In this document: piece by piece, positions 24,001 to 32,796 of the stretch | Position numbering within the stretch: position 1 is the stretch's first letter | Layout: each line of letters opens with the position of its first letter | Assembly: GCF_003054445.1 (NCBI RefSeq) | Contig: NC_042507.1 | Location: 2,604,001 to 2,668,000, forward strand | DNA length: 64,000 nt | From: Pichia kudriavzevii | Lineage: Eukaryota > Ascomycota > Pichiomycetes > Pichiales > Pichiaceae | Reading direction: 5' to 3' | The notes under the pieces: model-generated | Seen by the model: only the letters and a program-made list of their open reading frames with translations | Databases searched by the model: none | What the model was told of the DNA's origin: nothing | Position numbers and translations under genes: made by a program

Positions 24001-25184
24001 TCGAAGGCAAACCAAACAAAATGAAGGTTGGAGGTGATGCACTAGTTGATGCCGAACCACTTTATTCTCCTGTCTACTTACCAAGGAAATTCAAGGTAGT
24101 TATTGCTATGCCACCATATAATGATGTGGATGTTTGGGCCCATGATGTCGGTTTGATTGCAATTGTCGAAGACAATGAGGTTATTGGATATAATGTCTTG
24201 GTTGGTGGTGGTATGGGTACTACCCATAATAACACCAAAACATACCCAAGAACTGGTTCTCTTTTCGGTTTTGTTAAGTACGACCAAGTTGCCGATGTTT
24301 GTGAAAAGGTCATGATTGTCCAAAGAGACAATGGTGACAGAAAGAACAGAAAACACGCCAGATTAAAGTATACTATTGACGATATGGGGGTTGATGTCTA
24401 TAAGGCCAAAGTTGAAGAATTGCTAGGCTTTAAATTTGAAGAGCCAAAGCCTTTCAAGATAGAATCGAATATTGACTACTTTGGTTGGGCCAAGGATGAG
24501 ACGGGACTCAACCACTACACTTGCTTTATTGAAAATGGGAGAATTGAGGATGTTCCTGGCAAGCCTCAAAAATCTGGGTTGAAGAAAATTGCATCTTACT
24601 TTAAGGAGCACAACAGTGGTAACTTCAGGTTAACTGGTAATCAACATATCATCTTATCTGATATTCCAGATGCACATGTCGATGTGATCAAGAAATTATT
24701 GAAGGAGCATGACTTGGATAATTTGGACCATTCCTCATTGAGATTATCGTCAGGTTCTTGTGTTGCATTTCCAACCTGTGGTTTAGCAATGGCTGAGGCA
24801 GAAAGATATTTGCCTGTCTTAATTACAAAGCTCGAAGATGAATTGGAGAAACTAGGCTTGAGAAATGATTCTGTTGTTATGAGAATGACTGGTTGTCCAA
24901 ATGGATGTGCTAGACCTTGGTTAGCTGAAGTTGCATTAGTTGGTAAATCCTACGGTTTCTATAACTTAATGCTAGGTGGCTCCTACATTGGTAACCGTGT
25001 TAACAAACTATATAAGTCAAATGCAAGCGAGGAAGATATTATGTCAGTCTTAGTTCCAATGTTTGCTAGATGGGCTAATGAAAGATTGGATGGAGAACAT
25101 TTTGGTGATTTTGTTATTAGAGTTGGTATCATCAAGCCAACCTTAGAAGGTAAATACTTCTGGGATGATGTTGTTGAACATTAA
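21051..25184 (+). CDS. MET5: Sulfite reductase [NADPH] beta subunit (hemoprotein)
   Basis: A 1377-residue protein; S. cerevisiae Met5 is about 1440. It reduces sulfite to sulfide in the assimilatory sulfate pathway, with Met10 as the flavoprotein partner. The N-terminal 620 residues resemble the pyruvate-ferredoxin-oxidoreductase-like region of fungal Met5; residues about 634-780 are a flavodoxin-like domain (IAYASDGGNASGLA, SSTSGQGEFPNGG); from about 860 come the two sulfite/nitrite reductase repeats. The four cysteines that bind the 4Fe-4S cluster and siroheme are in place: C1237 and C1243 (SCVAFPTC), C1282 and C1286 (TGCPNGC). The start is the first ATG, preceded by a promoter with a Cbf1 site. 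Codon use is typical of a well-expressed yeast gene. Confidence 0.97.
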   Translation: MAQPQEQAIASIAAILSQVSGYKSYIVDPSFDIADKGTEKLSSNDTLTFVDDDLSIITNYSSKKLIQSLPLLAKKESSKIYNLNVKISNDDFSAVAAVKDLGFDVLISTHIRETIDFTILASLLSKTSKRSTIHFYVESSESYDITYYTLSNIKKAYDSFESTELHDCFDTLKSIVGIQYSEFDLIHTAPNTKNLVILLGNPAQFAINSNFKANNSLISVKVYRPFKLQKLESLIKSIRFEKLIILEQSSINLQFQTLFLDLIELLPALSTSNIEVLPLQLLKVDSDNVEQVVISINNLSSSSSSPILGKSFNDHSGASLEKFAKSSDGAYLNILRETTDEKFLNILNDFQVNPSPDYSLGKFLSQEEHLQKLITLVESNLSSFTGDLNDELANWLIKARDTSDVYDGSKIVQLLEANSSPIAVQLLELKKYFTLTHNWIIGSDNWSYDVGFSAFHTILKSNNKRLKLLIIDSDSSVNVKQGKKNLGLFAMNYKNAYVASIAIYSLYTQALTSFIEANQYSKGPAIVLAYLPKSNSHLEMLKETKKSVDTGYWPLYRFNPTIEGEDSFKLDSSFIKRELQDFLDRENKLSLLVSKNSKLDYNLKSYNKRVNDDVNENSKNAFQGLLEKLSGAPLTIAYASDGGNASGLANKLNRRAINKGLKVKLLPMDDLSMEDLSLETNVALISSTSGQGEFPNGGKTFWENLKNSTLDLANVNFAVFGLGDSKYWPRAEDAHYFNKPVKDLTKKLELLGAKFLCDLGLGDDQADDGYNTAYNDWEPRLWEALGVSAENADEPAPITNEDIKINSNFLRGTIAEGLLDDSTGAISSSDQQLTKFHGIYMQDDRDIREERKKEGLEPAYSFMVRVRLPGGVSTPEQWLKIDELADTNGNHTFKITTRATYQLHGVIKKDLKDTIRKINTTAMDTLGACGDVNRNVMISALPTNRKLHSQMEHTSKVISARLLPSTTAYHEIWLTDLGEVARGIEGKPNKMKVGGDALVDAEPLYSPVYLPRKFKVVIAMPPYNDVDVWAHDVGLIAIVEDNEVIGYNVLVGGGMGTTHNNTKTYPRTGSLFGFVKYDQVADVCEKVMIVQRDNGDRKNRKHARLKYTIDDMGVDVYKAKVEELLGFKFEEPKPFKIESNIDYFGWAKDETGLNHYTCFIENGRIEDVPGKPQKSGLKKIASYFKEHNSGNFRLTGNQHIILSDIPDAHVDVIKKLLKEHDLDNLDHSSLRLSSGSCVAFPTCGLAMAEAERYLPVLITKLEDELEKLGLRNDSVVMRMTGCPNGCARPWLAEVALVGKSYGFYNLMLGGSYIGNRVNKLYKSNASEEDIMSVLVPMFARWANERLDGEHFGDFVIRVGIIKPTLEGKYFWDDVVEH

Positions 25185-25396
25185 CTTGCCTCTTTTATCT
25201 ATTATTCTTTACAAACATTTTTGTTTTCATCTTTTCTATCGCTATGTTTCTATAAGGGGCGTTAGTTCCATTAATTGTATATATTTTTGAATTTACGTTA
25301 ACTTAACTAATAATACATAACACTTAGTATGTCTAAATACTCAGATATAACCACTTATACCACCCATAAAAGGATTTTTTTTTTCTTTTTCCTATC

Positions 25397-25711
25397 TCAA
25401 GTACTGTGATCGGTTTTTGAAGCTTCGAGTTGCTTAATGACGTTTAGTAAAGTAAGGGGAGCTTCATCATGCAACTCTCTCTCGACATTCAAAATGTCTT
25501 CTATTTTGACATCCCAAAACTTGCGAAGTATCTTGTTCAGCCGATTCTTAAATTTGAGCCGAAGTAAACTGATCTCTTTGTCCACGTTTGCCTTGAACTC
25601 ATCTTCACGTTGTTGCATTTCAGAGTTAAACCGCTTGATAATTTTCTCCTTTTGTTTGCTCGTAAAAGCCTTGGGTTGTATTTTGCTCTTCGAAGTCTGT
25701 TCTCTACCCAT
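25397..25711 (-). CDS. NBL1: Borealin/Nbl1-like chromosomal passenger complex subunit
   Basis: The frame is open for 152 codons, but the conserved part fits a 104-residue protein beginning MGREQTSK at 25711. The segment from about residue 16 (FTSKQKEKIIKRFNSEMQQR) through LLRLKFKNRLNKI to the IEDIL stretch has the helical pattern of the Borealin/Nbl1 N-terminal domain, which binds Bir1 and Sli15 and guides Aurora kinase Ipl1 to centromeres and the spindle. The in-frame extension upstream overlaps the RPN10 promoter element at 25842, which argues against it being coding; a small upstream exon, as in S. cerevisiae NBL1, is possible but I see no convincing splice signals. It is divergent from RPN10 and convergent with MET5. 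The family call rests on pattern similarity only. Confidence 0.6.
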   Translation of the reverse strand: MGREQTSKSKIQPKAFTSKQKEKIIKRFNSEMQQREDEFKANVDKEISLLRLKFKNRLNKILRKFWDVKIEDILNVERELHDEAPLTLLNVIKQLEASKTDHST

Positions 25712-25841
25712 TGTAAATTCAGCCAACCACTGAATGTTTCCATATGAACAAAGAGGAAAATAATTAAGTTTGTTCATCTTGTAAACAGATGGCGTATCAA
25801 AGAAAAACATGCACGCGGTTAGTTTTCTTATTTCGTTAGCA

Positions 25842-25850
25842 AGTGGCAAA
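25842..25850 (+). promoter_or_regulatory. PACE element (Rpn4 site) before RPN10
   Basis: AGTGGCAAA, an accepted variant of the proteasome-associated control element GGTGGCAAA, lies 94 bases upstream of the RPN10 ATG. Rpn4 binding at such sites co-ordinates proteasome genes in S. cerevisiae. The match is exact for the variant; function here is inferred. Confidence 0.6.
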
Positions 25851-25943
25851 TTCATACTTCAGGAATCACACCCTACATATACATCTTCTAAGGAGAAGCC
25901 ATTCCTCTGTTAGCAAACCATATAACTACTGACAACAAAGAAG

Positions 25944-26786
25944 ATGGTGCTAGAAGCTACTATGATACTTATTGACAACTCCGAATACATGCGGAATGGA
26001 GACTACACCCCTTCACGGTATCAAGCACAGCTAGATACAGTTGAAGTTATATTCAGAAGGAAAGTTAATTCAAATCCGGAAAACACAGTTGGTTTAATGA
26101 CTATGGCTGGCGAATCTTCTGTGTCCTTGAGTAATCTAACTGCCGATTATGGTCAAATTTTGAGTGGATTGCATTCCAGTAAGATCAACGGAAAGTGCAA
26201 CTTTATTAACAGTATTCAAGTAGCATGTTTGGCATTGAAAAATAGGCAGAATAAGAATCAAAGGCAAAGAATTGTTGTCTTTGTTGGATCTCCAATTGAA
26301 GAATCATCACACGAGCTAAACACTCTTGCCAAAAAATTAAAGAAAAACAACATATCCATTGATTTTATAAACTTTGGTGAGCACCAGTCTAACCTCTCTA
26401 AACTTGAAGAGTTTAACCAAATAATGGAGAACGAGGAGAAAACATCGCATCTAGTGACGGTTCCACAAGGCCCTTACCTTCTCTATGAACAAGTTGATAA
26501 AACTGCTATTACTAGAGATCAAGAATTGATCGATTCCAACGCTAGTAATGGTGAATTTGGTGATATTGGAGGTGCATCAGGCGGTGGTGATGATTTTGGT
26601 TTTGGACTGGATGATCCAAACATGGATCCCGAACTTGCATTGGCCATCAGGCTGTCCTTGGAGGAAGAAAACGCTAGAAAGGAGAGAGAGGAGGCAGCTA
26701 AGAAGGAGAAGGATGCTGATAATAAAAGTGACGGTACTGAAGCGGAAGCATCAGGTGCACAGAGTGACAAGATGGAAGAAGACTAG
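25944..26786 (+). CDS. RPN10: 26S proteasome regulatory subunit Rpn10
   Basis: A 280-residue ubiquitin receptor of the 19S regulatory particle. Residues 1-190 form the von Willebrand A domain, opening with VLEATMILIDNSEYMRNGDY, almost invariant in the family. A Gly/Asp-rich linker follows, then a ubiquitin-interacting motif at about residues 227-247 (DPELALAIRLSLEEEN) and an acidic, Lys-rich tail. It is slightly longer than S. cerevisiae Rpn10 (268). The start is the first ATG and no intron is needed. A PACE box lies upstream, in the region shared with the divergent NBL1-like gene. The CTG in the RLS of the UIM falls at a leucine position, supporting the standard code. Confidence 0.97.
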   Translation: MVLEATMILIDNSEYMRNGDYTPSRYQAQLDTVEVIFRRKVNSNPENTVGLMTMAGESSVSLSNLTADYGQILSGLHSSKINGKCNFINSIQVACLALKNRQNKNQRQRIVVFVGSPIEESSHELNTLAKKLKKNNISIDFINFGEHQSNLSKLEEFNQIMENEEKTSHLVTVPQGPYLLYEQVDKTAITRDQELIDSNASNGEFGDIGGASGGGDDFGFGLDDPNMDPELALAIRLSLEEENARKEREEAAKKEKDADNKSDGTEAEASGAQSDKMEED

Positions 26787-27251
26787 ATAAAACATGTATC
26801 GTTTAGCAGTAGTAAGTGAATACTTAATGTACTTGTACTATGCCTTGATTCAACAAAGAAAATGAAAATAAATGCATAGAAGGAACTCAAATTCTGTGGA
26901 AGACAAGGGCTCTTCTCGCAGAATGGGAGCAATTGCAGTTTGCTTGTAGCCGTTTTGATCCTTCTATTTTCACTCTCCTTGAAAATGGATTGATTGCAGT
27001 AAAGTTATTGCCACCTTTGTGGCTAACCCTCCCCGGTCCTTTTTCTCTTTACCGACGTCGTATGCCTTCCACACGAGATTGCATCCCAGAACAAGCATTC
27101 GATTCTTTTTTTTTGTAAGTAGTTTGACTGATGGTAATTCCTCTCTAGGAAGACAAAAATCAAAGCTCATTCTACTCCAGACTAGAATTTTAGTGGAACA
27201 GTTCACTGTAGAGGATTTAGACAAAGAACAAATTTAACTTTAAAGGGAAAT
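26787..27251. other. Intergenic region, no gene seen
   Basis: It holds the 3' flank of RPN10 and the former promoter of the decayed GAF gene. No RNA gene or clear regulatory motif is visible. Confidence 0.5.
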
Positions 27252-28779
27252 ATGCAATTATTGTGTAACAAAGTTGCCGATCTAAGAGAGGCTCCATTTA
27301 CGAAGGAGATGTCATTTGACTCATACTCACTGAGTCAAATCAGCTTGTCAGTTGTGAAGCAACCAAAATGCCATCAAGGTGTACATTTTTATAAACCCCC
27401 AGAAGCACTTAATGAGATTGATCGACTGATTTTTGTTGAAGGAGATGGTATTACCCCATTGGGAGCGTTGCAAAAGGTTCAACATAATGTTAAGGAAAAT
27501 TCAAATTATGCTCAAAGGTCATGGAGCCGCCATTAGCTTAATTGATATAAGACTCCTGTTAATCAAACACGAAGTTGGTTATGCATTTTAAAGCTGTTTA
27601 AGACAAAGCTCGATTGATTCACATCCAATATTATCAAGAGATTTCTTTTTAGTTATGAACGCTACAAGGATTGGCGGTTTAATACCAACCCATTAGTTAA
27701 AGATTATCCACATTTAGAATTCTGCTTAGGTGTTCCGCTGTCTACCAATGATAAACATCTTGTTGGCGTTTTATCTATCTTTGATCGGCTCCAATGTTAA
27801 ATATTGATGGATCTGTAACTGACATAATGCACGAAATAAATTCTGATATACTTAAATATCCAAGCAATGCCTTGGAAGCAAAACACGAAAATCTGTTAAA
27901 TAGGATACCACTTAGTGGTCTGCTAACAACTAAAAAATCAACTTTTAAGGCAGTAACAACCGTCAAAGGGCACTTGAGCAACCAACATTCAAACTCTGAA
28001 AGTTCTTAAGAACTATATGACAGAGCCACAGGCAATAAAAAAGTAACGAGAAAATTATATTTGAAAGAGATGGTAGCGGTACATCATACCAAAGCAATTC
28101 TAATCTCAAACCTACTAAATACAGTGTATCATTGAATGGTTTAGTTGATATTAGTATCCAGGCCAAATTTTCCAGATGTAATAGCTGAAAAAAAAAGCAT
28201 CCAACATGTTTTGTGAACTACTAAAGGAAGAATTAGGTTTTGATTGTGTTTATATACTGAGTATCAAATCCTCAAGACTTTGGTGGATTCAAAAAATATC
28301 CCTACCCTATATCACAGTGTGGGGTTTGGTTTGAAGCATTTCTTTATAAGGATAACGTTATTTGGAAAAATGGAAAAACAGAGGCTGGTGAAGATGAAAT
28401 CGGCAACAGAGCTTCAAGCTCAAATGTCTTAATAGGTAAAGTTCTTGGTATTTCCTGCGCTGAAATGAAAAATGAGAAAACGATTCAGAATGAGTAGGGT
28501 TCTATTTTTCATAAAAAAGTAAATAATTCTAGTAATGGCCTCCTCTATCATAGCAACGATGAAAGAATAGTTTTTCATTCTGGTGTTAGTATACCGTTTT
28601 ACAAAGCTCCTAGTAGGTTGGTAAGGCAGAGTATCAATAAAGCTAGTCGAATCCAGGGCAACAAACCTATGACATTACTTTCCAAGTACGATGCTATTAT
28701 CATCATATGTTTCAACAAGAAAAAGAGGCATATCAATGAGCTTGGAACCAGATACATATATGGGTGCAGTTCTATTTGA
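27252..28779 (+). pseudogene. Decayed GAF-domain protein gene
   Basis: Successive pieces of one protein can be read on the + strand in changing frames. The first frame starts with an ATG at 27252 and includes EIDRLIFVEGDGITPLGAL; then AAISLID (about 27535), SIDSHPILSRDFFLVMNA (about 27608-27665) and KDWRFNTNPLV with HLEFCLGVPL (about 27668-27740), which together are the GAF-domain signature; further right come ASNMFCELLKEELGFDCVYI (about 28197) and a final piece ending GTRYIYGCSSI at a stop near 28779. At least six frameshifts or stops separate the pieces. The order and spacing fit a protein of about 500 residues, like the fungal GAF proteins of unknown function and the GAF regions of hybrid histidine kinases. 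Conservation of long patches suggests fairly recent loss. Sequencing errors could explain one lesion, not all. Confidence 0.75.
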
Positions 28780-28900
28780 AGAACGCTGTTTTTTAAAACA
28801 ATGACCAAAAAAAAGATGGGCACTACTATTAACCATAGACAAGAGTAGAACCTATTAATCACATCCACAAAAGTCAGCTGGGTTAACTAGAAAAAAATTA

Positions 28901-29581
28901 TTAAATATCATGACTCAAGTCTCTCAGCGTTATCTTATTCTGGAACTTAGGGTGAACAACCACTAATCTATTGAGAATAAGAAACCTCACTAGTGGATCA
29001 TCTATTGATTGTAGAGTAATGTACTTAGCTTCGCCTGAGTTGGGGTTAACGATATTATTATTGAGTAAAGCTTCTAAAAGTCTTAAAAACTTTTGGCGCC
29101 TAGATTTGACCGCCTCGTCATCCAGTTTTGAAAATAAGTGCACGAACTCCTTATCAAATAAGTACTCATCGACAACCAACCGAATGTATGAGGAGAGTCT
29201 CTTGCTTTTGGACTTGAGAGCGTCCATTTTGGAAATGAGAGTATCATTATCTATGATTTCATCTTCTACGTGGTTGGACAACTGTCGGTTCAATTTATCG
29301 AGTAATTGGTCCAATTGTGCCGCTAGCCCCTTTTGAAACTCCAGCTGCGTTTCGAGTTGATCGTGAAACGGTATGGATGCACTTTTTTCGAGTTGTTGTG
29401 ATTTGACCAATGCAAGAGAGGAAGATATAGTTGGCGATATAGTAGTACTTATGGGAACTGTTTTCATCTGCTTCAGCATAGCCAATATTCGAAATTTCTG
29501 CAGACGCTTTTCATCGTTTGTGTTTTCCTCCAATTGTTTGATTGCTCTCAGTGTCGCAAGTCTCTCGTGCACCGAATCCAT
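28901..29581 (-). CDS. MCM22: CENP-K/Mcm22-like inner kinetochore protein
   Basis: The frame is open from 29644, but the likely start is the ATG at 29581 (MDSVHERLATLRAIKQLEEN), giving 226 residues, close to S. cerevisiae Mcm22 (239). The protein is mostly helical with coiled-coil potential at about residues 5-45 and 85-150. The C-terminus, LNRLVVVHPKFQNKITLRDL, has the shape of the conserved CENP-K end (hydrophobic, then HP, then an I-x-L-x-D-F/L strand). Mcm22/CENP-K pairs with Ctf3 and Mcm16 in the Ctf19 (CCAN) complex at centromeres. The identification rests on length, helical pattern and the C-terminal motif, so it is moderate. Decayed sequence flanks it on both sides. Confidence 0.5.
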   Translation of the reverse strand: MDSVHERLATLRAIKQLEENTNDEKRLQKFRILAMLKQMKTVPISTTISPTISSSLALVKSQQLEKSASIPFHDQLETQLEFQKGLAAQLDQLLDKLNRQLSNHVEDEIIDNDTLISKMDALKSKSKRLSSYIRLVVDEYLFDKEFVHLFSKLDDEAVKSRRQKFLRLLEALLNNNIVNPNSGEAKYITLQSIDDPLVRFLILNRLVVVHPKFQNKITLRDLSHDI

Positions 29582-31210
29582 GTGTTTTGTAAACAACAGA
29601 AAGACACCAAAACAGCTGAACTGCATTGGACGCGACAAGGCCAACTTTTCAATTCATGATGACACACTAAATTGTAGGCTCAACTATTTCTCTTTTTTTT
29701 TTCTCGGAAGATCTTATCATGCATCGGAAGTGCACAGCTATTTTAGTTTTCTCTACTGTTTTCATGCATGGTAATTCCAACGAAAACTCATTTAGTCTAG
29801 GGTCTCCTTCAGTACCATGTGCCAAAAATAAAAATGGAATATGCCTTGAGTATTTTATTGACAGAGTGGGACGATTTACAAGGCAGCTGTTATCAATAAA
29901 AATATAGACGACTGAAATATGAAAATGCGGTAGAGTATATCGATTGCACAATCAGTTTGTTAGCAAAATGGCCGTAAACGATCTGCTATGTGTAGCATAA
30001 CAATCCAACTTGCATAAAAATTTCACAATAAAGTCGAGCCTCTCTTACGTGTGAAGCTTACAAGAGGGTCTGGTGGCACTGGAAGGATTCTAAGGGTATT
30101 TGTTTCTAGTATTGGGTTCAATTGACGACGCACAACTACTTGGATCACCACAAAAATGAAGTTTTACAATATCATTAACTAGATCCTAAGACGGTGCACT
30201 ATCAAAACTTGGCTGGGAGATATTCTCTAAAGAGATATATAGTAGTGCACCCAATGAAACAAAATTGTACCAGAAATTTCGGTCTCGTTGGGGGTATTTT
30301 TATTACGCAAGGCCTAGACTCACTATACTGGGGGATATATCAGATATAAGGTAGCACAATCTACTGTAAGTGGCACTTCTGGATGGGCGTATACTAATTT
30401 AGGAGCATCTTTATTCTACGGATATAACTTAGTGGACTAGGTTTAGGTTTATTGCAGCACCGTTGATGTTTATTCCATTTTGTTGGCAAATACTAAAGAG
30501 AAATGTCATTACAAGCTTCGATATCTATGTCAATTCTAGTCATTATTAGCATGGTATAATACCTGTGTTAATTGGTAAGATGCCAGTGTTTCGCCAACAA
30601 GAAAAGACTCTATGTCGTCTCAAAAAAACACCTGATAGATTGCTACCAATGACTTGCACATCTCTTGCTGGATATATACCCATCATACATTCTGTACACA
30701 CCAATGAATCACTTCCAACTCATGGAAGTGGGAATACGTCCTCCATGTACGTCTATTGAATATAAGTTCGGGGAGAGGTGTTCTCAGTAGTGTACCCCAA
30801 GCAAGCCAGCACTGTGACCTTGCTATTTACATGGGTATATTGACATACAAAGCCGAACTTGAAGAAATGGAGGGATTACAATCATTTGGAAAACTCTGGT
30901 TTTTCCCTTGATGATTCCAAGTTGTCTCTGGCACCAATAGAGGCCATTTGTTTGAAAGAGGTGTCGTATAACAATTACGATTATTGGGAGGCCAAAGCAC
31001 ACCGATGGATTACAAAGTATGACGTTGGGGAAACGGCATAATCGAGATCAAGATGGAGGGTCAGCCTAGTGTTGTATTAATGTTGATACACTCTAGCATA
31101 CACAAGGCCCAGATCTGCATGTTGCTGTGTCCGAACATGGAGTCTACCATTTATAGATGGCGAGCCTTTGCAATGTGAATAACAAGAGATCCAAATGGGA
31201 AAACAAAGAG
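29582..31210. other. Gene-poor region with possible gene relics
   Basis: No intact gene is visible on either strand. Between about 30040 and 31041 the + strand has codon-like patches broken by stops and frame changes, for example GSGNTSSMYVY near 30730 and an open frame at 30859-31041 that contains NNYDYWEAKAHRW. The GSGNTSSMYV patch faintly recalls a membrane segment of amino-acid permeases, but I cannot support that family from the rest. The stretch 29700-30030 shows nothing. Confidence 0.35.
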
Positions 31211-31280
31211 TATATAATGGACAGTATATAATGGACAGAACATAATGGACAGTATATAATGGACAGAACATAATGGACAG
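31211..31280 (+). repeat. 14-bp tandem repeat (TATATAATGGACAG)
   Basis: Five units: TATATAATGGACAG at 31211, 31225 and 31253, and the variant AACATAATGGACAG at 31239 and 31267. Each full unit contains a TATATAA box-like core. It lies about 290 bases upstream of the HSH49-like gene. Confidence 0.9.
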
Positions 31281-31567
31281 TTACATGTGTAGCATACCAG
31301 TTGACAATACACTTTTAATAGCAGTGACAACGTTATCCAAGAAATACGATCCAGTGCCTCCTACAGATGCCATTTGGAAAGACTCCCATTCTTTGCAAGC
31401 ATCGCGAGAGTGTAAATTTCCAAACTCTCTACATGGAATGCCATTACAATTTGCCAGCTATGCATGCCATAGTTGTGTATTGGCGTGCATTATTAGACAC
31501 ATAGAGCTTACGTCTCCTCCTTGTAGGCGAGCAGCATCCTTATCTTTACCTAACATCCGATACAAGT

Positions 31568-31831
31568 ATGGACACAGAGACAAGCCTCTATGTGGGGAAC
31601 TTGGACGCCCAGGTCGACGACGCCCTCCTCTACGAGCTGTTTCTACAACTGGCGCCCGTCTCCAGCGTGCGATTGCCGCGGGACCGTGTCTCGGGGACCC
31701 ATCAGGGATTTGCCTTTGTGCGGTTCCCCAGCAGTGCCGACGCCGAGTACGTGCTCAAAGTGGCCGACGGCATAGTCCTCTATGGACGTTCCCTCCGTGT
31801 TGATAGAGAACGAAATGGAAGGAGACATTGA
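31568..31831 (+). CDS. HSH49: One-RRM protein similar to the first RRM of Hsh49/SF3B4
   Basis: An 87-residue protein consisting of one RNA-recognition motif. RNP2 is LYVGNL (residues 7-12) and RNP1 is QGFAFVRF (46-53). The surrounding sequence (LLYELFLQLAPVSSVRLPRD, THQGFAFV, LYGRSLRV) matches RRM1 of the U2 snRNP SF3b subunit Hsh49/SF3B4, which binds Cus1/SF3B2. S. cerevisiae Hsh49 is 213 residues with two RRMs. Here the frame stops after RRM1 and no second RRM is found in the 395 bases before TIM8, nor are splice signals leading elsewhere. Since RRM1 makes the main contact with Cus1, a one-RRM protein could still be integrated into SF3b. Alternatively it is a truncated second copy and a full-length gene lies elsewhere. 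Confidence 0.65.
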   Translation: MDTETSLYVGNLDAQVDDALLYELFLQLAPVSSVRLPRDRVSGTHQGFAFVRFPSSADAEYVLKVADGIVLYGRSLRVDRERNGRRH

Positions 31832-32226
31832 TTTATATTGTGTTGTGATGTGATGTGCTGTTGAAACACGGAAAGAGGGGGACACTACGCTATTGCTGAG
31901 CCCTCCAATGGGGAAACTCCAGGAACTATAAAGGGGAAGTTTCTCCTTTTTGTCCACCACGTTTGCCGCCAGGCGCGAACTCCATTTTTTCACGTCTCCC
32001 AAAACGGAAACCACGATTTCGCGCGTTCAATATAGTATAGTATAGTATAGTATAGTATAGTATAGTATAGTATAGTATAGTATAGTATAGTATAGTATAG
32101 TATAGTATAGTATAGTATAGTATAATATAGTATGGCAAATATCTATCGCTCGTTTAGTGTGCACTTTGAGCACGCTGACTCTTTCTACAAGTACAAGACA
32201 CACACCTTGCTCTGACACTAATCGCC
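31832..32226. other. Intergenic region before TIM8 with pentanucleotide array
   Basis: It contains the (TATAG)n array at 32031-32130 and a short promoter before TIM8. No second RRM of the preceding gene and no other gene is present. Confidence 0.6.
32031..32130 (+). repeat. (TATAG)20 microsatellite
   Basis: Twenty 5-base units in a row, all TATAG except the 19th (TATAA). It sits 97 bases before the TIM8 ATG, within its promoter, so length changes could affect expression. Confidence 0.95.
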
Positions 32227-32499
32227 ATGTCGCAGACCATAGACACCTCCCAGCTCCAACACCTCGATAGTAACGCCCGTCAGGACGTGTTGGCGTTCAT
32301 CCAGCAGGAGTCTGCCAAGGCAAAGATCCAGTCGTCGGTCACCCAATTCACAGACATGTGTTTCAAGAAATGCGTCACCAAGAACATCACCAGCGCAACC
32401 TTGGACCGGGAAGAGGAAACTTGTCTTGGCGACTGTCTTAACAGATTCCTTGACACCAATATCAAGGTCGTCCAACTGCTACAACAGTTACAAAAGTAA
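32227..32499 (+). CDS. TIM8: Mitochondrial intermembrane space chaperone Tim8
   Basis: A 90-residue small Tim protein with the twin CX3C motif: C45-x3-C49 and C66-x3-C70, which form two disulfides after Mia40-dependent import. The stretches QFTDMCFKKCV and CLGDCLNRFLDTNI match S. cerevisiae Tim8 (87 residues) closely. With Tim13 it escorts hydrophobic precursors such as Tim23 across the intermembrane space to the TIM22 complex. No signal peptide is expected. The start is the first ATG. A long TATAG repeat lies directly upstream. Confidence 0.95.
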   Translation: MSQTIDTSQLQHLDSNARQDVLAFIQQESAKAKIQSSVTQFTDMCFKKCVTKNITSATLDREEETCLGDCLNRFLDTNIKVVQLLQQLQK

Positions 32500-32796
32500 G
32501 ACTCTACACCTGCTTCTCCTTCTTTCTCTCTTTGGATGGAATTCACTTCCATTCATTGGTTTTTTGTATATAGGTAAAAATGCACGCTTTTTGTATAGAG
32601 AAAAAGAAAATTAATAAAAAAAACATCAACAAACAAAAAAAAATGAGAGAAAGAGAAAAAGAGAGAGAGAGACAATAGCAACATACACAAGCAGATGCAC
32701 ACGTTAACAAGATTTACTTTTTCCTTATCTTGGACACATGGATCCTTGCTAATATTTAATCTAGTTTGCACTACACTGACATCGACGCATTTGTAA

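Noticed and set aside
25712-25855. 48-residue N-terminal extension of the NBL1-like protein
   Set aside because: It overlaps the PACE element of RPN10, has a different composition, and the conserved domain begins after the internal ATG.
31211-31280. CRISPR-like array
   Set aside because: The 14-base units adjoin each other without spacers; it is an ordinary tandem repeat in a eukaryote.
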